Shown here: positions 10,460 to 18,867 of the stretch, piece after piece
Layout of the letters: each line of letters opens with the position of its first letter
How positions within the stretch are numbered: the first letter of the stretch is position 1
The notes under the pieces: generated by a model
The model's input: only the letters and a program-made list of their open reading frames with translations
The model's database searches: none
Told to the model about the DNA's origin: nothing
Program-made: the position numbers and the translations under genes
Source of the DNA: Acuticoccus mangrovi
GTDB lineage: Bacteria; Pseudomonadota; Alphaproteobacteria; Rhizobiales; Amorphaceae
Assembly: GCF_016411865.1 (NCBI RefSeq)
Contig: NZ_JAEKJA010000026.1
Location: 1-64,000 of the forward strand
Direction of reading: 5' to 3'
Length of the DNA: 64,000 nucleotides

Positions 10460-12244
10460 CTATTCGGCGCCCAACGCCTGCTTCATAATCGAGAGATTGT
10501 CCTTGACCGTCGTCGCGAGCAGGCTTGCGTCGGCCTGCGGAAGTCGCATGAGGATCGCTTCGTAGTCTGCGGTGGCCTGTTCCAGGAGCGCGCGCTTTTC
10601 CGCTCCCGTCGTGCGTTCGGCAAGATGATAGCGCGAGGTCGCTAGGCTGTTCATGACCATCGACCACCAATCGCGGTGGAGGGCGCGGTCGGAAGCCACC
10701 TTGAGCGCCGCCTCCTGCGCGCGGACCGACGCGCGGAGCGTTTCAAGTCCGATGCTCGACGCGTTGTCCGCTCCGAGCTTTTGCAACGCGGTGCCGAGAT
10801 TGCTCTGGGTTTCGGCCCAGAGCACGGGTGCTTCCTCGGGCTTACGCACGATGAGTGCCTGCTGGTAAGCATCGATCGCCCGTTTCAGATAGCCCGCCCG
10901 CGCGGCACCGGTCGCGCACTCCGCGAGGCCGAGGAGTGCGTTGCCCATATTGTTCTTCGTCGATGCCCACTCCATCCCCGGTGCGGCTAGCGAGCGCAGC
11001 AGCAGCGACTCCTCGAATGCGTCGACGGCGCGGTTCAGCAGCTGCACGACGTCGGCGCCTTGGCCAAGTCGCGCCAGTCCGTGCAGGGCACAGCCGAGAT
11101 TATTCTGCGTCTCGGACTGCTTCTCGACGTCGTCCCGGTGTTCATGTCCATCGAGGGAACGCTCGAACGCTGCGATGGCATGCTCGAAAGCGCGCGGCCC
11201 TTCGTGGGCGCCGAGCGTCTCGCCCAGGTCCTGCCAGACGATCCCGAGATTGTTGAGCGTCGTAGCCACGTATTCGGCTTCGTCGTTTGCCTCGAAATGG
11301 CCGAGCGCATTCTCATAGAGGTCGATGGCCTCGTGCAGCGTATCGGTACGATCCGGGGAGGCTTGGTTGACCGCCAAGCGAGCGAGGGCATCGGCGAGCT
11401 GCTTGCAGACGATCGCGTGGGTGTGGCGGGACGGAGCGCTGGCGGTCGCTTCGAACAGCTCGCGGGCAAGGCGGACCGCATGACAGTGTGCGCTTCCGCC
11501 GAACCATGCTCCGTGCCGCAACAGTTGCCGAATGAACTCGGTCCCGGTATCGGCCGCCACGGTAGGATCGAGCTCCACAAGGAGACGAAGCGCCGTGGCG
11601 AAGTGATTGGCAGCGGCGTCGGCATCCTGGGCGAAGAGGGCGACGCGAGCTTCCATCGTTCGTAGCTGCACAAGTTGCCGAACGGGCTCGGCGAAGCGGG
11701 TCGTCGTGTCGGTTCGTGCGCGGCCGAGAAGCTCCTGGGCATCCCTGATGTGGCCTCGCGCAAGGGCGTGCTCGATCCGATCGACATTCTCGACGACGGA
11801 AGCATCTTCCGATCTCAGAGCGGTCAACTCTCCACGCAATGTCTGGTAGCTGTCGGCTGCCTCTTCCAGAAAACGCACGTGATCGCTGATCGAAGCCTGC
11901 GGGTTGTGATGGCCGAACATCCGCGCCACGAAGCGAAACAGCGCGGCGGATTCTCCATAGGCACGGGTGTAGGCATCATCCGGTGAGCGGTCTGGCCGCC
12001 GGCATTCGTCGATGTCGTCGGATGTGAGGTTGAGAGCGACGGCGAGAGCGTCGATCGTGCGCTGCTGCGGACGCTTCACGCGACCGCTCTCAAGATCGGA
12101 AATGGTGCTTGCGCGGCCGTTCTCGCCAAATGCTTCGATTGCCAGTTGAAGTTGCGTCCAGCTTTCGATCCCACGCTTTCGCGCGATCAAAGCGCCAAAT
12201 CGCTCTCCGAACGAATCGCCCACCCGTTGGTCGCGCTGTGACAC
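10460..12244 (-). CDS. XRE-type helix-turn-helix regulator with long TPR array
   Basis: A 594-residue protein. Residues about 10-75 form a Cro/CI-type helix-turn-helix (SWTQLQLAIEAF, ASTISDLESGRVKRPQQRTI, LAVALNLTSDDID). Residues about 140-590 are helical TPR-like repeats, clearest at TTLNNLGIVWQDLG, SETQNNLGCALHGLA, STKNNMGNALLGLAE and ETQSNLGTALQKLG. Residues 90-140 are a helical linker. The GTG start at 12244 follows a G-rich site; GTG 12223 is an alternative. It is divergent from an exported peptidase gene across a 139-bp AT-rich gap. DNA-binding plus TPR suggests a regulator that senses a peptide or protein, but the ligand is unknown. Confidence 0.85.
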   Translation of the reverse strand: MSQRDQRVGDSFGERFGALIARKRGIESWTQLQLAIEAFGENGRASTISDLESGRVKRPQQRTIDALAVALNLTSDDIDECRRPDRSPDDAYTRAYGESAALFRFVARMFGHHNPQASISDHVRFLEEAADSYQTLRGELTALRSEDASVVENVDRIEHALARGHIRDAQELLGRARTDTTTRFAEPVRQLVQLRTMEARVALFAQDADAAANHFATALRLLVELDPTVAADTGTEFIRQLLRHGAWFGGSAHCHAVRLARELFEATASAPSRHTHAIVCKQLADALARLAVNQASPDRTDTLHEAIDLYENALGHFEANDEAEYVATTLNNLGIVWQDLGETLGAHEGPRAFEHAIAAFERSLDGHEHRDDVEKQSETQNNLGCALHGLARLGQGADVVQLLNRAVDAFEESLLLRSLAAPGMEWASTKNNMGNALLGLAECATGAARAGYLKRAIDAYQQALIVRKPEEAPVLWAETQSNLGTALQKLGADNASSIGLETLRASVRAQEAALKVASDRALHRDWWSMVMNSLATSRYHLAERTTGAEKRALLEQATADYEAILMRLPQADASLLATTVKDNLSIMKQALGAE

Positions 12245-12383
12245 CGGAGCCCCCAGACGATCTTAGTTTTGACACATCCTAGGCAGTATTGAGTCGCGAT
12301 GTCGATACCGATAGAAACGGCTACGGCCATAGCGGCGCGATCATTTCGAATTAAGAATAATTTCATGACGAGGGACGGGTCTA
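12245..12383. promoter_or_regulatory. Shared divergent control region, AT-rich
   Basis: 139 bp between the XRE-TPR gene (minus) and the peptidase gene (plus). It is richer in A and T than its surroundings. A TTGACA box on the plus strand at 12269-12274 could be a -35 element, but no good -10 box follows at 16-18 bp. It is the natural place for the regulator to bind. No clear palindrome was found. Confidence 0.4.
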
Positions 12384-13373
12384 ATGCGGAATTGGTTGAG
12401 AGTGTTAGTGCTGGCGTTTGCCGTTAGTGGGTTGTCCGCAGAGGTACAAGCACAGCGCACACCCATCGCGGAACGGAAAGCCGAGCCAGAACTCAAAAAG
12501 ATCGTAAATTTAGAAATATATTCTTATTATTTAATGGTTCAGCGTGAAAAGACAGGATTCTGGCCCAAGATTTTGAGAATCGGTAACCCCGAGCGCAAGC
12601 TGAGACTCGCGTTCTCTGGGCCAATCAACATCGGTCAGGCGCAATTGGACGTGGAGCGGCGAGCATTTCAGCACATTTTCGGCAAACCCAGTCTTCAATC
12701 GGTCATCTTCGGCAAAGGGAGCTGGAACCGTCCGGGCACGCTGCGTCTGAAGTTCCAGAAACGGGCAACTCTTGGACGAAAGCATTGGACAGGCGGTAAG
12801 ATCAGCCGCTTTTCCAACACAGTTTGGCTGAGCCCCAATGCTTTGGACGAGGCACGGGATTGGGCGATCCAAAAAGCCTACGGCAACGTGCCTCGTTTCC
12901 TAGCCCAGCAAGGGGAAATTTTTGAAATATACAATACCGTTGCAGCGCACAGTCGACGCTATGGCGGTAAGACTGTTGGCGATGTGTTGACGGACGAGCA
13001 GATCCGATTCCTCATCGCGAGCGAAAGCGCGAACGTGCTCTTCAAAATGATTGTCGACTTCATCGTCGCCCACGAGGCCGGGCACTACTTCCTGCGTCAC
13101 TATCATATCCGGGATTGTGACCAATTTCGGGCCCAGGAGAGGGCGGCCGATGCCTTCGCCGTCGTCCACCACGTCTATATCGGCCGTAGTGCGCTCGTGC
13201 GCGACGTCGGTGGCTTCAGCGGTCTGGCCTCGTTCCAAGCGCGCTTCTCCGACGCTCATATCATCGGCAATGCAAAGGCTGTCTGCGGCTACGACTCGAA
13301 GCGGGAACGCTCGGCCAATCTCGTCTCAGTGTACAACAAGGCGGTCGCCTACTTTCGAGCGGCGAGACGATGA
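12384..13373 (+). CDS. Exported HExxH metallopeptidase-like protein
   Basis: 329 residues. A signal peptide (residues about 1-24, hydrophobic LRVLVLAFAVSGLSA) is followed by about 200 residues I do not recognise, then the zinc motif HEAGH at 230-234. Glu252 in QERAADAF is a fitting third ligand, as in M48-like and ImmA-like gluzincins. It is therefore probably a periplasmic zinc peptidase. The first 250 bp of the gene are AT-rich for this genome, which suggests transfer. The stop overlaps the next start (ATGA at 13370-13373), so the two are probably translated together. Substrate unknown; an inactive homologue is possible but the key residues are intact. Confidence 0.82.
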   Translation: MRNWLRVLVLAFAVSGLSAEVQAQRTPIAERKAEPELKKIVNLEIYSYYLMVQREKTGFWPKILRIGNPERKLRLAFSGPINIGQAQLDVERRAFQHIFGKPSLQSVIFGKGSWNRPGTLRLKFQKRATLGRKHWTGGKISRFSNTVWLSPNALDEARDWAIQKAYGNVPRFLAQQGEIFEIYNTVAAHSRRYGGKTVGDVLTDEQIRFLIASESANVLFKMIVDFIVAHEAGHYFLRHYHIRDCDQFRAQERAADAFAVVHHVYIGRSALVRDVGGFSGLASFQARFSDAHIIGNAKAVCGYDSKRERSANLVSVYNKAVAYFRAARR

Positions 13374-13867
13374 GGTTGTCAGGATATCTTGCGCTTGCCG
13401 CGATTGTCGCTTGCAGCGTTCCGGCGCTCGCGGTGGCTGCGGAGACGCCGCCGAGGCCGGTCACGCTGACGTTCAGCACGAAACAGCAGCAGTCCGATCC
13501 GTCAGGCGCAATGTTCGTCTGCTACAGTCGGGGCGGCGAACTTGGTGGCGCGATCAGTCTTGCGCTGAGCACGATGTCCGGCGCGACGGCGACCAAGCGT
13601 TCGGGGGCGTATTGGACCCAGCCGTTCAACTTTGCCGGCGGCGGGCAAGGGCGCGTGGTGCTGAAGGCGAGCATCGCGGACGAGCGGATCAACGGAAACC
13701 GTGAGGTCAACGTTGTCCTCACGGCCTTTTCCGATCGGGGCGGCGGTGCGACGGATCGGCAGCCTGCACCGGGCCGGATTGCAGCGTCCGCCCGCAAAAC
13801 ATTTGCGGACGCACTGCTTGTGGCGCTGCGACGGCGGACCCGCTGTATCGACCAGCGCGGGTCGTAG
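13370..13867 (+). CDS. Small exported protein of unknown function
   Basis: 165 residues with a clear signal peptide (residues 1 to about 24, ending ALAVAAE). The mature part is short, Gly/Ala-rich and probably beta-rich (PVTLTFSTK, GRVVLKASI, VNVVLTAF) with two cysteines (FVCYS and TRCID) that could form a disulfide. No family recognised. It overlaps the peptidase gene by 4 bp (ATGA), so it may be that peptidase's partner, inhibitor or substrate. That is inference from gene order only. Confidence 0.72.
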   Translation: MRLSGYLALAAIVACSVPALAVAAETPPRPVTLTFSTKQQQSDPSGAMFVCYSRGGELGGAISLALSTMSGATATKRSGAYWTQPFNFAGGGQGRVVLKASIADERINGNREVNVVLTAFSDRGGGATDRQPAPGRIAASARKTFADALLVALRRRTRCIDQRGS

Positions 13868-13875
13868 GGCACCCC

Positions 13876-14019
13876 CTAGTGGGACGCCCTGCCCATCGCA
13901 AAGGCGAAGTAGACGATGGCTGTCGCAATGGCAGCGATCGACTTGTCGAGGCCGACGGTCGATGCCGCATAAAGGCCGGAGAGGACGAGGTAGAGTGCTT
14001 CGGTCGGGATGAGGTGCAT
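13876..14019 (-). CDS. 47-residue membrane protein
   Basis: The frame encodes 47 residues with two hydrophobic stretches, ALYLVLSGLYAASTVGL and SIAAIATAIVYFAFAM, separated by DK. The ATG at 14019 has an AGGAT site about 6 bp upstream. It is convergent with the exported-protein gene, whose stop lies 9 bp away. The hydrophobic composition fits a real small membrane protein better than random GC-rich sequence. No family recognised. Confidence 0.5.
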   Translation of the reverse strand: MHLIPTEALYLVLSGLYAASTVGLDKSIAAIATAIVYFAFAMGRASH

Positions 14020-14667
14020 GTGAGATCCTAAGCGTTGGCGGTGAGTGCAGCGGCTGCGTTGTCGACACGCACCTCATCCCACGAGCGGCCCGGCTCACGT
14101 GATCCGCGAAACTACGCGAACTCCGGAAGTGATCCGGAAACGGCGCTCGAACCGGCAAAGGCTCCACTCTCAGCCCAAAAATCTTATCCCCGCCCCCTCC
14201 ACCCCATGCCATCCTCCCCCCGTCGCTCGAGCAAGGGGGGAGGCGTGCCGGACCGTCCGCCGCGAGCTCGAGGGTTTCGGCAGTCGGGGCTGGGTGGGGG
14301 CTAACGGACCTCCACCCACCCGGCGAGACCGGGATGCGGAGCTGCCCGAAGGCGCAAAAGGGGAGGGGTTCGCCCATCCCCTCGCGCCGGACCGTCGAAG
14401 ACGCGCCCACCTTCCGCCGGCGAGCACCGCGGACGGGCGACAGCCAGGGTCGACCCCGAGGTCTTCGAGGCAGCCGTCGGCCACCCGCCGACGAAGCCGC
14501 CGTCTCCCGCGAAAACCGAAGGCGGGACGGGTGGGGACGACCTCACCTTCCACTCCAGCGGTCGCCCCCTCGCGTCCCGCCGATCCCCTCCGCTCCTCGT
14601 CGGGCCGGAGCGTCGTCGCGCGCCCGCACGTCCGCCCGAGGCATCGCCACCCCAACAGGAAGCCGCC
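14020..14667. other. Gene-free GC-rich interval
   Basis: About 650 bp with no supportable gene; the open frames on both strands are Arg/Pro/Ser-rich shadows. It contains a 9-bp stem, CCTCCCCCC (14213-14221) / GGGGGGAGG (14235-14243). It also contains one arm of a 12-bp inverted repeat, GCACCTCATCCC at 14069-14080, whose partner GGGATGAGGTGC lies at 14006-14017 inside the start of the small membrane gene. Confidence 0.5.
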
Positions 14668-14922
14668 ATGAGCCAACGTCAGCGAGACCGCCGCCGCACC
14701 GCCAAGGCGTGCCGCACCAAGCAGCCCGCCTGCGCCATGACCTCCAAGGTCCAGTCCGACGCCCGCCGCATCCGCAAGGCGCGCGAGGCCGCCGAGGCGG
14801 AGGCGCACCGCAAGCGCGCCGCCGCCGAGCGGCGCCAGTTCGAGGCCGAGCTCGAGGCGATCAACCGCATGGCGCTGCAGTTCGACCGCATCCTGTCCGC
14901 CTGCCGCCCGGGCCGCCCGTAG
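14668..14922 (+). CDS. Small Arg/Ala-rich coiled-coil protein
   Basis: 84 residues, very basic at the N-terminus (QRQRDRRRTAKACRTKQ), then a charged helix about residues 28-75 (RIRKAREAAEAEAHRKRAAA) likely to form a coiled coil. Two cysteines near the N-terminus and one near the C-terminus. The ATG has a good AGGAAG ribosome binding site 5 bp upstream. Basic character and position 260 bp before dps suggest, weakly, a nucleic-acid-associated protein. No family recognised. Confidence 0.55.
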   Translation: MSQRQRDRRRTAKACRTKQPACAMTSKVQSDARRIRKAREAAEAEAHRKRAAAERRQFEAELEAINRMALQFDRILSACRPGRP

Positions 14923-15182
14923 CGCCCATGCGGATGCCGCGTTTCGTGCCAGCCCCGATGCGAATGCCCACACCGCTTTCCGCGCCGATGCTGCTTCCCG
15001 CGCCGACGCCGACATCCGACCCGAGGGCCGACCTCGCCGACGCTGCCACCGCACGCCGCCCTCGCATCGCGCGGCAGGCCCACCCGGGGGCCGCCTTGCA
15101 GGCGCGGCGAGGGCCGGGGGCGGCGAACTCTTCGTCGACTGAGGCGTTGTTTCACCGCTCACGAAATGGAGATCACGCCCCC

Positions 15183-15674
15183 ATGCAAACCCTCATGCAT
15201 CCGACGAGCCACGACCTTTCCAAGCAGGTCCGCCAGTCCGTCGTCGGCCTCCTTCAGGACAACCTCGCCGACGGCATCGACCTCGTCTATCAGGTGAAGC
15301 AGGCCCACTGGACGCTGCGCGGCCCCAACTTCATCGGCCTGCACGAGCTTCTCGACCAGCTCCACGAACAGGTGGAGGACAAGGTCGACCTCGTCGCCGA
15401 GCGCATCTCGGTCCTCGGCGGCCAGGCCGAAGGCACCGTCGAGGCGTCGGCGGGCCGGTCGCGCCTGCCCAAATATCCCCTCGACGCCGTCGCCATCGAG
15501 GATCACGTCGCCGCGCTCTCCAAGGCGTTCGCCGCCTACGCCAAGAACCATCGCGCGGCGATCGACGAGGCGAGCGAGGCGGGGGACGAGGCGACCGCCG
15601 ACCTCTTCACCGAGATCGTGCGCATGGCCGACCGGGCGCTCTGGTTCATCGAGGCGCACAAGCCGGTCGGCTGA
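15183..15674 (+). CDS. dps: Dps-family DNA-binding ferritin
   Basis: 163 residues with the Dps core. The ferroxidase residues of one subunit (QAHWTLRGPNF, then DQLHEQVEDKVDLVAERI) are visible, so it should oxidise and store iron with peroxide and protect DNA in a dodecamer. The ATG at 15183 has GGAGA about 12 bp upstream. It stands alone, with a cell wall hydrolase gene downstream. The N-terminal tail is short with few basic residues, so tight DNA binding is uncertain. Confidence 0.93.
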   Translation: MQTLMHPTSHDLSKQVRQSVVGLLQDNLADGIDLVYQVKQAHWTLRGPNFIGLHELLDQLHEQVEDKVDLVAERISVLGGQAEGTVEASAGRSRLPKYPLDAVAIEDHVAALSKAFAAYAKNHRAAIDEASEAGDEATADLFTEIVRMADRALWFIEAHKPVG

Positions 15675-15739
15675 TCGGCGGCCTTCGCGGCGATGCCTTT
15701 ACCAAACGGAAAGCACGGTGCGGTCAAATTTGCGGCAGG

Positions 15740-16909
15740 ATGCATCGAAGACATCCTGCGCTCAGGAGTTGTACCGCGTTGCGCTTGGTCGATCTGCCTC
15801 ACGGAGCCATCCGCCATCATCCCGCCCGGCCGGCTCCCATCTACCTGCCGCCGCCGGCCGGATCCGGAAAACCGCGGCTCTCGGCGCGGCTCTCGGCGAC
15901 GGTGTCGCCCGGGCGGCGCCGCCCGCTGCGCCGCGTCGCCGCCGCGCTGCCGAAGACGCTGGCGCTCGCCGGCCTCGCCTTCCTCGCCTCCGGGGCGGGG
16001 GTCGCCGACACCTCGCTGCTCGCCGCCCTCTCCGGCGACCGGCCGACCTGGCTCGCCGCCGTGCGGGCGCCCGATCCCGGCATCGCCCTGTCGCCCAATG
16101 CGAGCCTCTCCGGCACCACCGTCGCCCTCGGCGAGGCGGCGCCCGCGGTCGAGCTCGGCAAGGGCGACCGCCTCATGACGCGGGTCGACCTCACCGCTCC
16201 CGGCGTGCGCGGCACCCTCGCGCCGCTCGCCGGCCTCTACGCCGCCGCCGACGTCGCCGCGCTGCCGCGCGTCGCCTTCGTGCGCCCGCCGCAGGACGCG
16301 CCCGCCCTCTCCGAACGGGCCCGCGCGACGGCCTCCTCGATGCTCACCGCCTACGCCGCGGACCGCGCCGACATCTCCGAGCCGTTCGAGCTTCTCCTCG
16401 GGCCGGAGGCGAGCGCCACCCCGAGCCTGCCCTACGGGGTTGCCGGCAACGGGCGCGACCACTGGTGGTCCGACCGTCCGCTCCCCGCCTCGATCACCAG
16501 CGAGGCCTCCCTCAAATGCCTCACCGAGGCGATCTATTTCGAGGCGCGCGGGGAGAGCGAGCTCGGCCAGGAGGCGGTCGCCCAGGTCGTCGTCAACCGC
16601 GTCAAGAACCCGGCCTATCCCGACGACATCTGCGCCGTCGTCTACCAGAACCGCACCTGGTACAATCGCTGCCAGTTCACCTTCGCCTGCGACCGGATCA
16701 AGGACGTGGTGCGCGACCCGGAGGCGTGGGCCACCGCCGAGAAGGTCGCCAAGCTCTACACCGAGCAGAAGCTCTGGCTCGCCGAGGTCGGCGCGGCCAC
16801 CCACTACCACGCCACCCGCGTCAGCCCGAAATGGGCCAACATCATGCGCCGCGTGAAGACCATCGGCGACCACGTCTTCTACATGACGCGACACGGCGGC
16901 TGGACCTGA
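15740..16909 (+). CDS. Cell wall hydrolase (SleB/CwlJ-type)
   Basis: 389 residues from ATG 15740. A basic, Pro-rich start is followed by a hydrophobic segment (residues about 72-95, TLALAGLAFLASGAGVAD), a signal anchor or signal peptide. A low-complexity middle leads to the Hydrolase_2 domain at about 255-385: CLTEAIYFEARGES with the catalytic Glu, AQVVVNRVKNPAYPDDICAV, QFTFACD and ATHYHATRVSPKWA. It should cleave peptidoglycan glycan strands in the periplasm. Start uncertain: an 8-bp hairpin (15735-15759) overlaps the ATG, and TTG 15779 has an AGGAG site. Confidence 0.87.
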   Translation: MHRRHPALRSCTALRLVDLPHGAIRHHPARPAPIYLPPPAGSGKPRLSARLSATVSPGRRRPLRRVAAALPKTLALAGLAFLASGAGVADTSLLAALSGDRPTWLAAVRAPDPGIALSPNASLSGTTVALGEAAPAVELGKGDRLMTRVDLTAPGVRGTLAPLAGLYAAADVAALPRVAFVRPPQDAPALSERARATASSMLTAYAADRADISEPFELLLGPEASATPSLPYGVAGNGRDHWWSDRPLPASITSEASLKCLTEAIYFEARGESELGQEAVAQVVVNRVKNPAYPDDICAVVYQNRTWYNRCQFTFACDRIKDVVRDPEAWATAEKVAKLYTEQKLWLAEVGAATHYHATRVSPKWANIMRRVKTIGDHVFYMTRHGGWT

Positions 16910-16983
16910 GCAGCCATGCATCCGAGATGATTGCCAGGGCACCTTTCTCCGGCTAGACAAAACGCCGCAGTGAGGAAGAGCGC

Positions 16984-18216
16984 ATGTCCAGCCCGTCCAC
17001 CCCCGCCGCACCGTCGTCGCGGGCCTTCCCCGTCGCCCTCGTGCTCGCCGCCGGATGCGGCATCGCGATGCTCTCGCTCGGCGAGCGCTCCGCCTTCGGC
17101 CTGTTCCAGAACGACATGGTGAACGCCCACCCCTGGGGCCGGGAGACCTTCGCGCTCGCCTTCGCCCTCCAGAACCTCGTCTGGGGCATGGCTCAGCCCG
17201 TCACCGGCGGTCTCGCCGACCGCTACGGCACCATGAAGGTGCTGATGGTCGGCGGTGTCCTCTATGCGCTCGGCACGGCGGGGGCGGTCTACGCCTCGTC
17301 CTCGCTGCTGATGCATCTGATGTTCGGGGTGCTGGTGGGCGTCGGTCTCGCGGCGTCCTCCTTCACCATCGTCATCTCCGCCTTCAGCCGCGCCGTCGGG
17401 CCGGAGCAGCGCACCTTGGCGTTCGGCCTCGGCACCGCCGCCGGATCGCTCGGCATGTTCCTGTTCGGGCCGGTGGGGGCGATCCTCATCGCCACCCAAG
17501 GCTGGGAGAACGCGCTCCTCGCCTTCGCCGGCTTCGCGCTCCTCATCATCCCCTTCGCGGTGCCGCTGCAGGGACGCTCCAAGCCGGACCCGGCGACGGC
17601 GTCGCAATCGGCGCTCGCCGCGCTCAAGGAGGCGCTCGGCTACCGCAGCTACGTCCTCCTCGTGTTCGGCTTCTTCGTGTGCGGCTTCCACGTCGCCTTC
17701 ATCATCGCCCACATGCCGGCCTACATCGAGGATCTCGGCCTCTCCACCTCGGTGGGCGGCACGGCCATCGCGCTCATCGGCCTCTTCAACGTGATCGGCT
17801 GTCTCGCAGCGGGGGTGATCGGGCAGCGGATGTCGAAGTCCTATTCGCTCTCCGTGCTCTATCTGCTGCGCTCGGTGCTCATCACGGCGTTCGTGCTGAC
17901 GCCGATCAGCGCGGCGAGCGTCATCACCTTCTCGGCGCTGATGGGGCTCCTGTGGCTCTCCACGGTGCCCTTCACCTCCGGCCTCGTCGCCACCATGTTC
18001 GGTCCGCGCTACATGGGCATGCTGTTCGGCGTGGTGTTCTTCTCCCACCAGGTCGGCTCGTTCCTCGGCGTCTGGCTCGGCGGCGTGATCTATGCCAAGA
18101 CGGGCTCGTACGACATGTTGTGGTGGATCGGGGTGGCGCTGGGCCTCTTCGCGGCCGTCGTGCATATGCCGATCCGCGATGCGCCGGCGCCGCGCCCGTT
18201 GGCCGCAGCGGCCTGA
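16984..18216 (+). CDS. MFS transporter
   Basis: 410 residues with about 12 membrane segments in two halves, joined by a loop near residues 195-215. The motif-A-like GGLADRYGTMKV lies between segments 2 and 3. It resembles oxalate/formate or monocarboxylate MFS permeases (FGPRYMGMLFGVVFFSHQVGSF). It has a strong GAGGAAGAG ribosome binding site. The MarR gene downstream on the same strand may control it. Substrate unknown. Confidence 0.93.
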   Translation: MSSPSTPAAPSSRAFPVALVLAAGCGIAMLSLGERSAFGLFQNDMVNAHPWGRETFALAFALQNLVWGMAQPVTGGLADRYGTMKVLMVGGVLYALGTAGAVYASSSLLMHLMFGVLVGVGLAASSFTIVISAFSRAVGPEQRTLAFGLGTAAGSLGMFLFGPVGAILIATQGWENALLAFAGFALLIIPFAVPLQGRSKPDPATASQSALAALKEALGYRSYVLLVFGFFVCGFHVAFIIAHMPAYIEDLGLSTSVGGTAIALIGLFNVIGCLAAGVIGQRMSKSYSLSVLYLLRSVLITAFVLTPISAASVITFSALMGLLWLSTVPFTSGLVATMFGPRYMGMLFGVVFFSHQVGSFLGVWLGGVIYAKTGSYDMLWWIGVALGLFAAVVHMPIRDAPAPRPLAAAA

Positions 18217-18308
18217 ACCGGGAAAGCGCGGCCCCCGCGCTGATCGACCACGCCACCGCCGGCACGGCACTTGCTGTATCGGCGGTGCGCAACAATTATA
18301 TGTAGAGA

Positions 18309-18791
18309 ATGACGGACGCCGCGCGCCACACCGAGCAAGAATCTTGCGCCACGGGTAAGGAAGCTCTCCCGTGTACGTGCCTTCGCCTCCGCAGGATCGC
18401 CCGGCAGATCACCAACCTCTATGACGCCGCGTTGGCCCGCAACGGGGTGTCGATCGTCACCTACGCGGTGCTGTCGCAGCTCGCCCGCGAGGAATCGCTC
18501 ACCCTGTCGGCGCTCGCCGAGCGGGTCGGCACCGACAGGACCACGCTGTCGCGCACGGTGGAGCGGATGCGCCACGCCGAGCTCGTGGAGACGGCGCCGG
18601 GCGACGACCGACGCGAGCGGCGCCTGAGCCTCACCCCGCACGGCCGCACCACGGTGGAAGCGGCGCGCCGCTCGTGGCGGGAGACCGCCGCCGAGCTCGA
18701 GGAGCGCTACGGCGCGGGGCGGCTCGCTTCGCTCCACGAGCTCCTCGCCGATCTGGAGCGCGTCGCAGCCGACGAGGCCGAGGGCCGCTGA
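18309..18791 (+). CDS. MarR-family transcriptional regulator
   Basis: 160 residues with the MarR winged helix: LTLSALAERVGTDRTTLSRT (recognition helix), VERMRHAELVET, and the wing GDDRRERRLSLTPHGR. An N-terminal CLRLRRIARQI helix and a C-terminal helix make the dimer interface. Cysteines at the N-terminus (ESCATG, PCTC) could make it redox-responsive, though this is inference. It lies 93 bp after the MFS gene, its likely target. Confidence 0.92.
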   Translation: MTDAARHTEQESCATGKEALPCTCLRLRRIARQITNLYDAALARNGVSIVTYAVLSQLAREESLTLSALAERVGTDRTTLSRTVERMRHAELVETAPGDDRRERRLSLTPHGRTTVEAARRSWRETAAELEERYGAGRLASLHELLADLERVAADEAEGR

Positions 18792-18867
18792 GGCCGGTTG
18801 CGACCGGCCCGTTCATCCACGTCTTCGAGCATTCCGCGCAGCCGGCGCAGGGCGGGAGCCGTGCCGG

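Noticed and set aside
16984-18305. Alternative plus-strand frame of 416 codons over the MFS gene (17055-18305)
   Set aside because: His/Arg/Pro-rich shadow; the MFS frame has a strong ribosome binding site and 12 hydrophobic segments.
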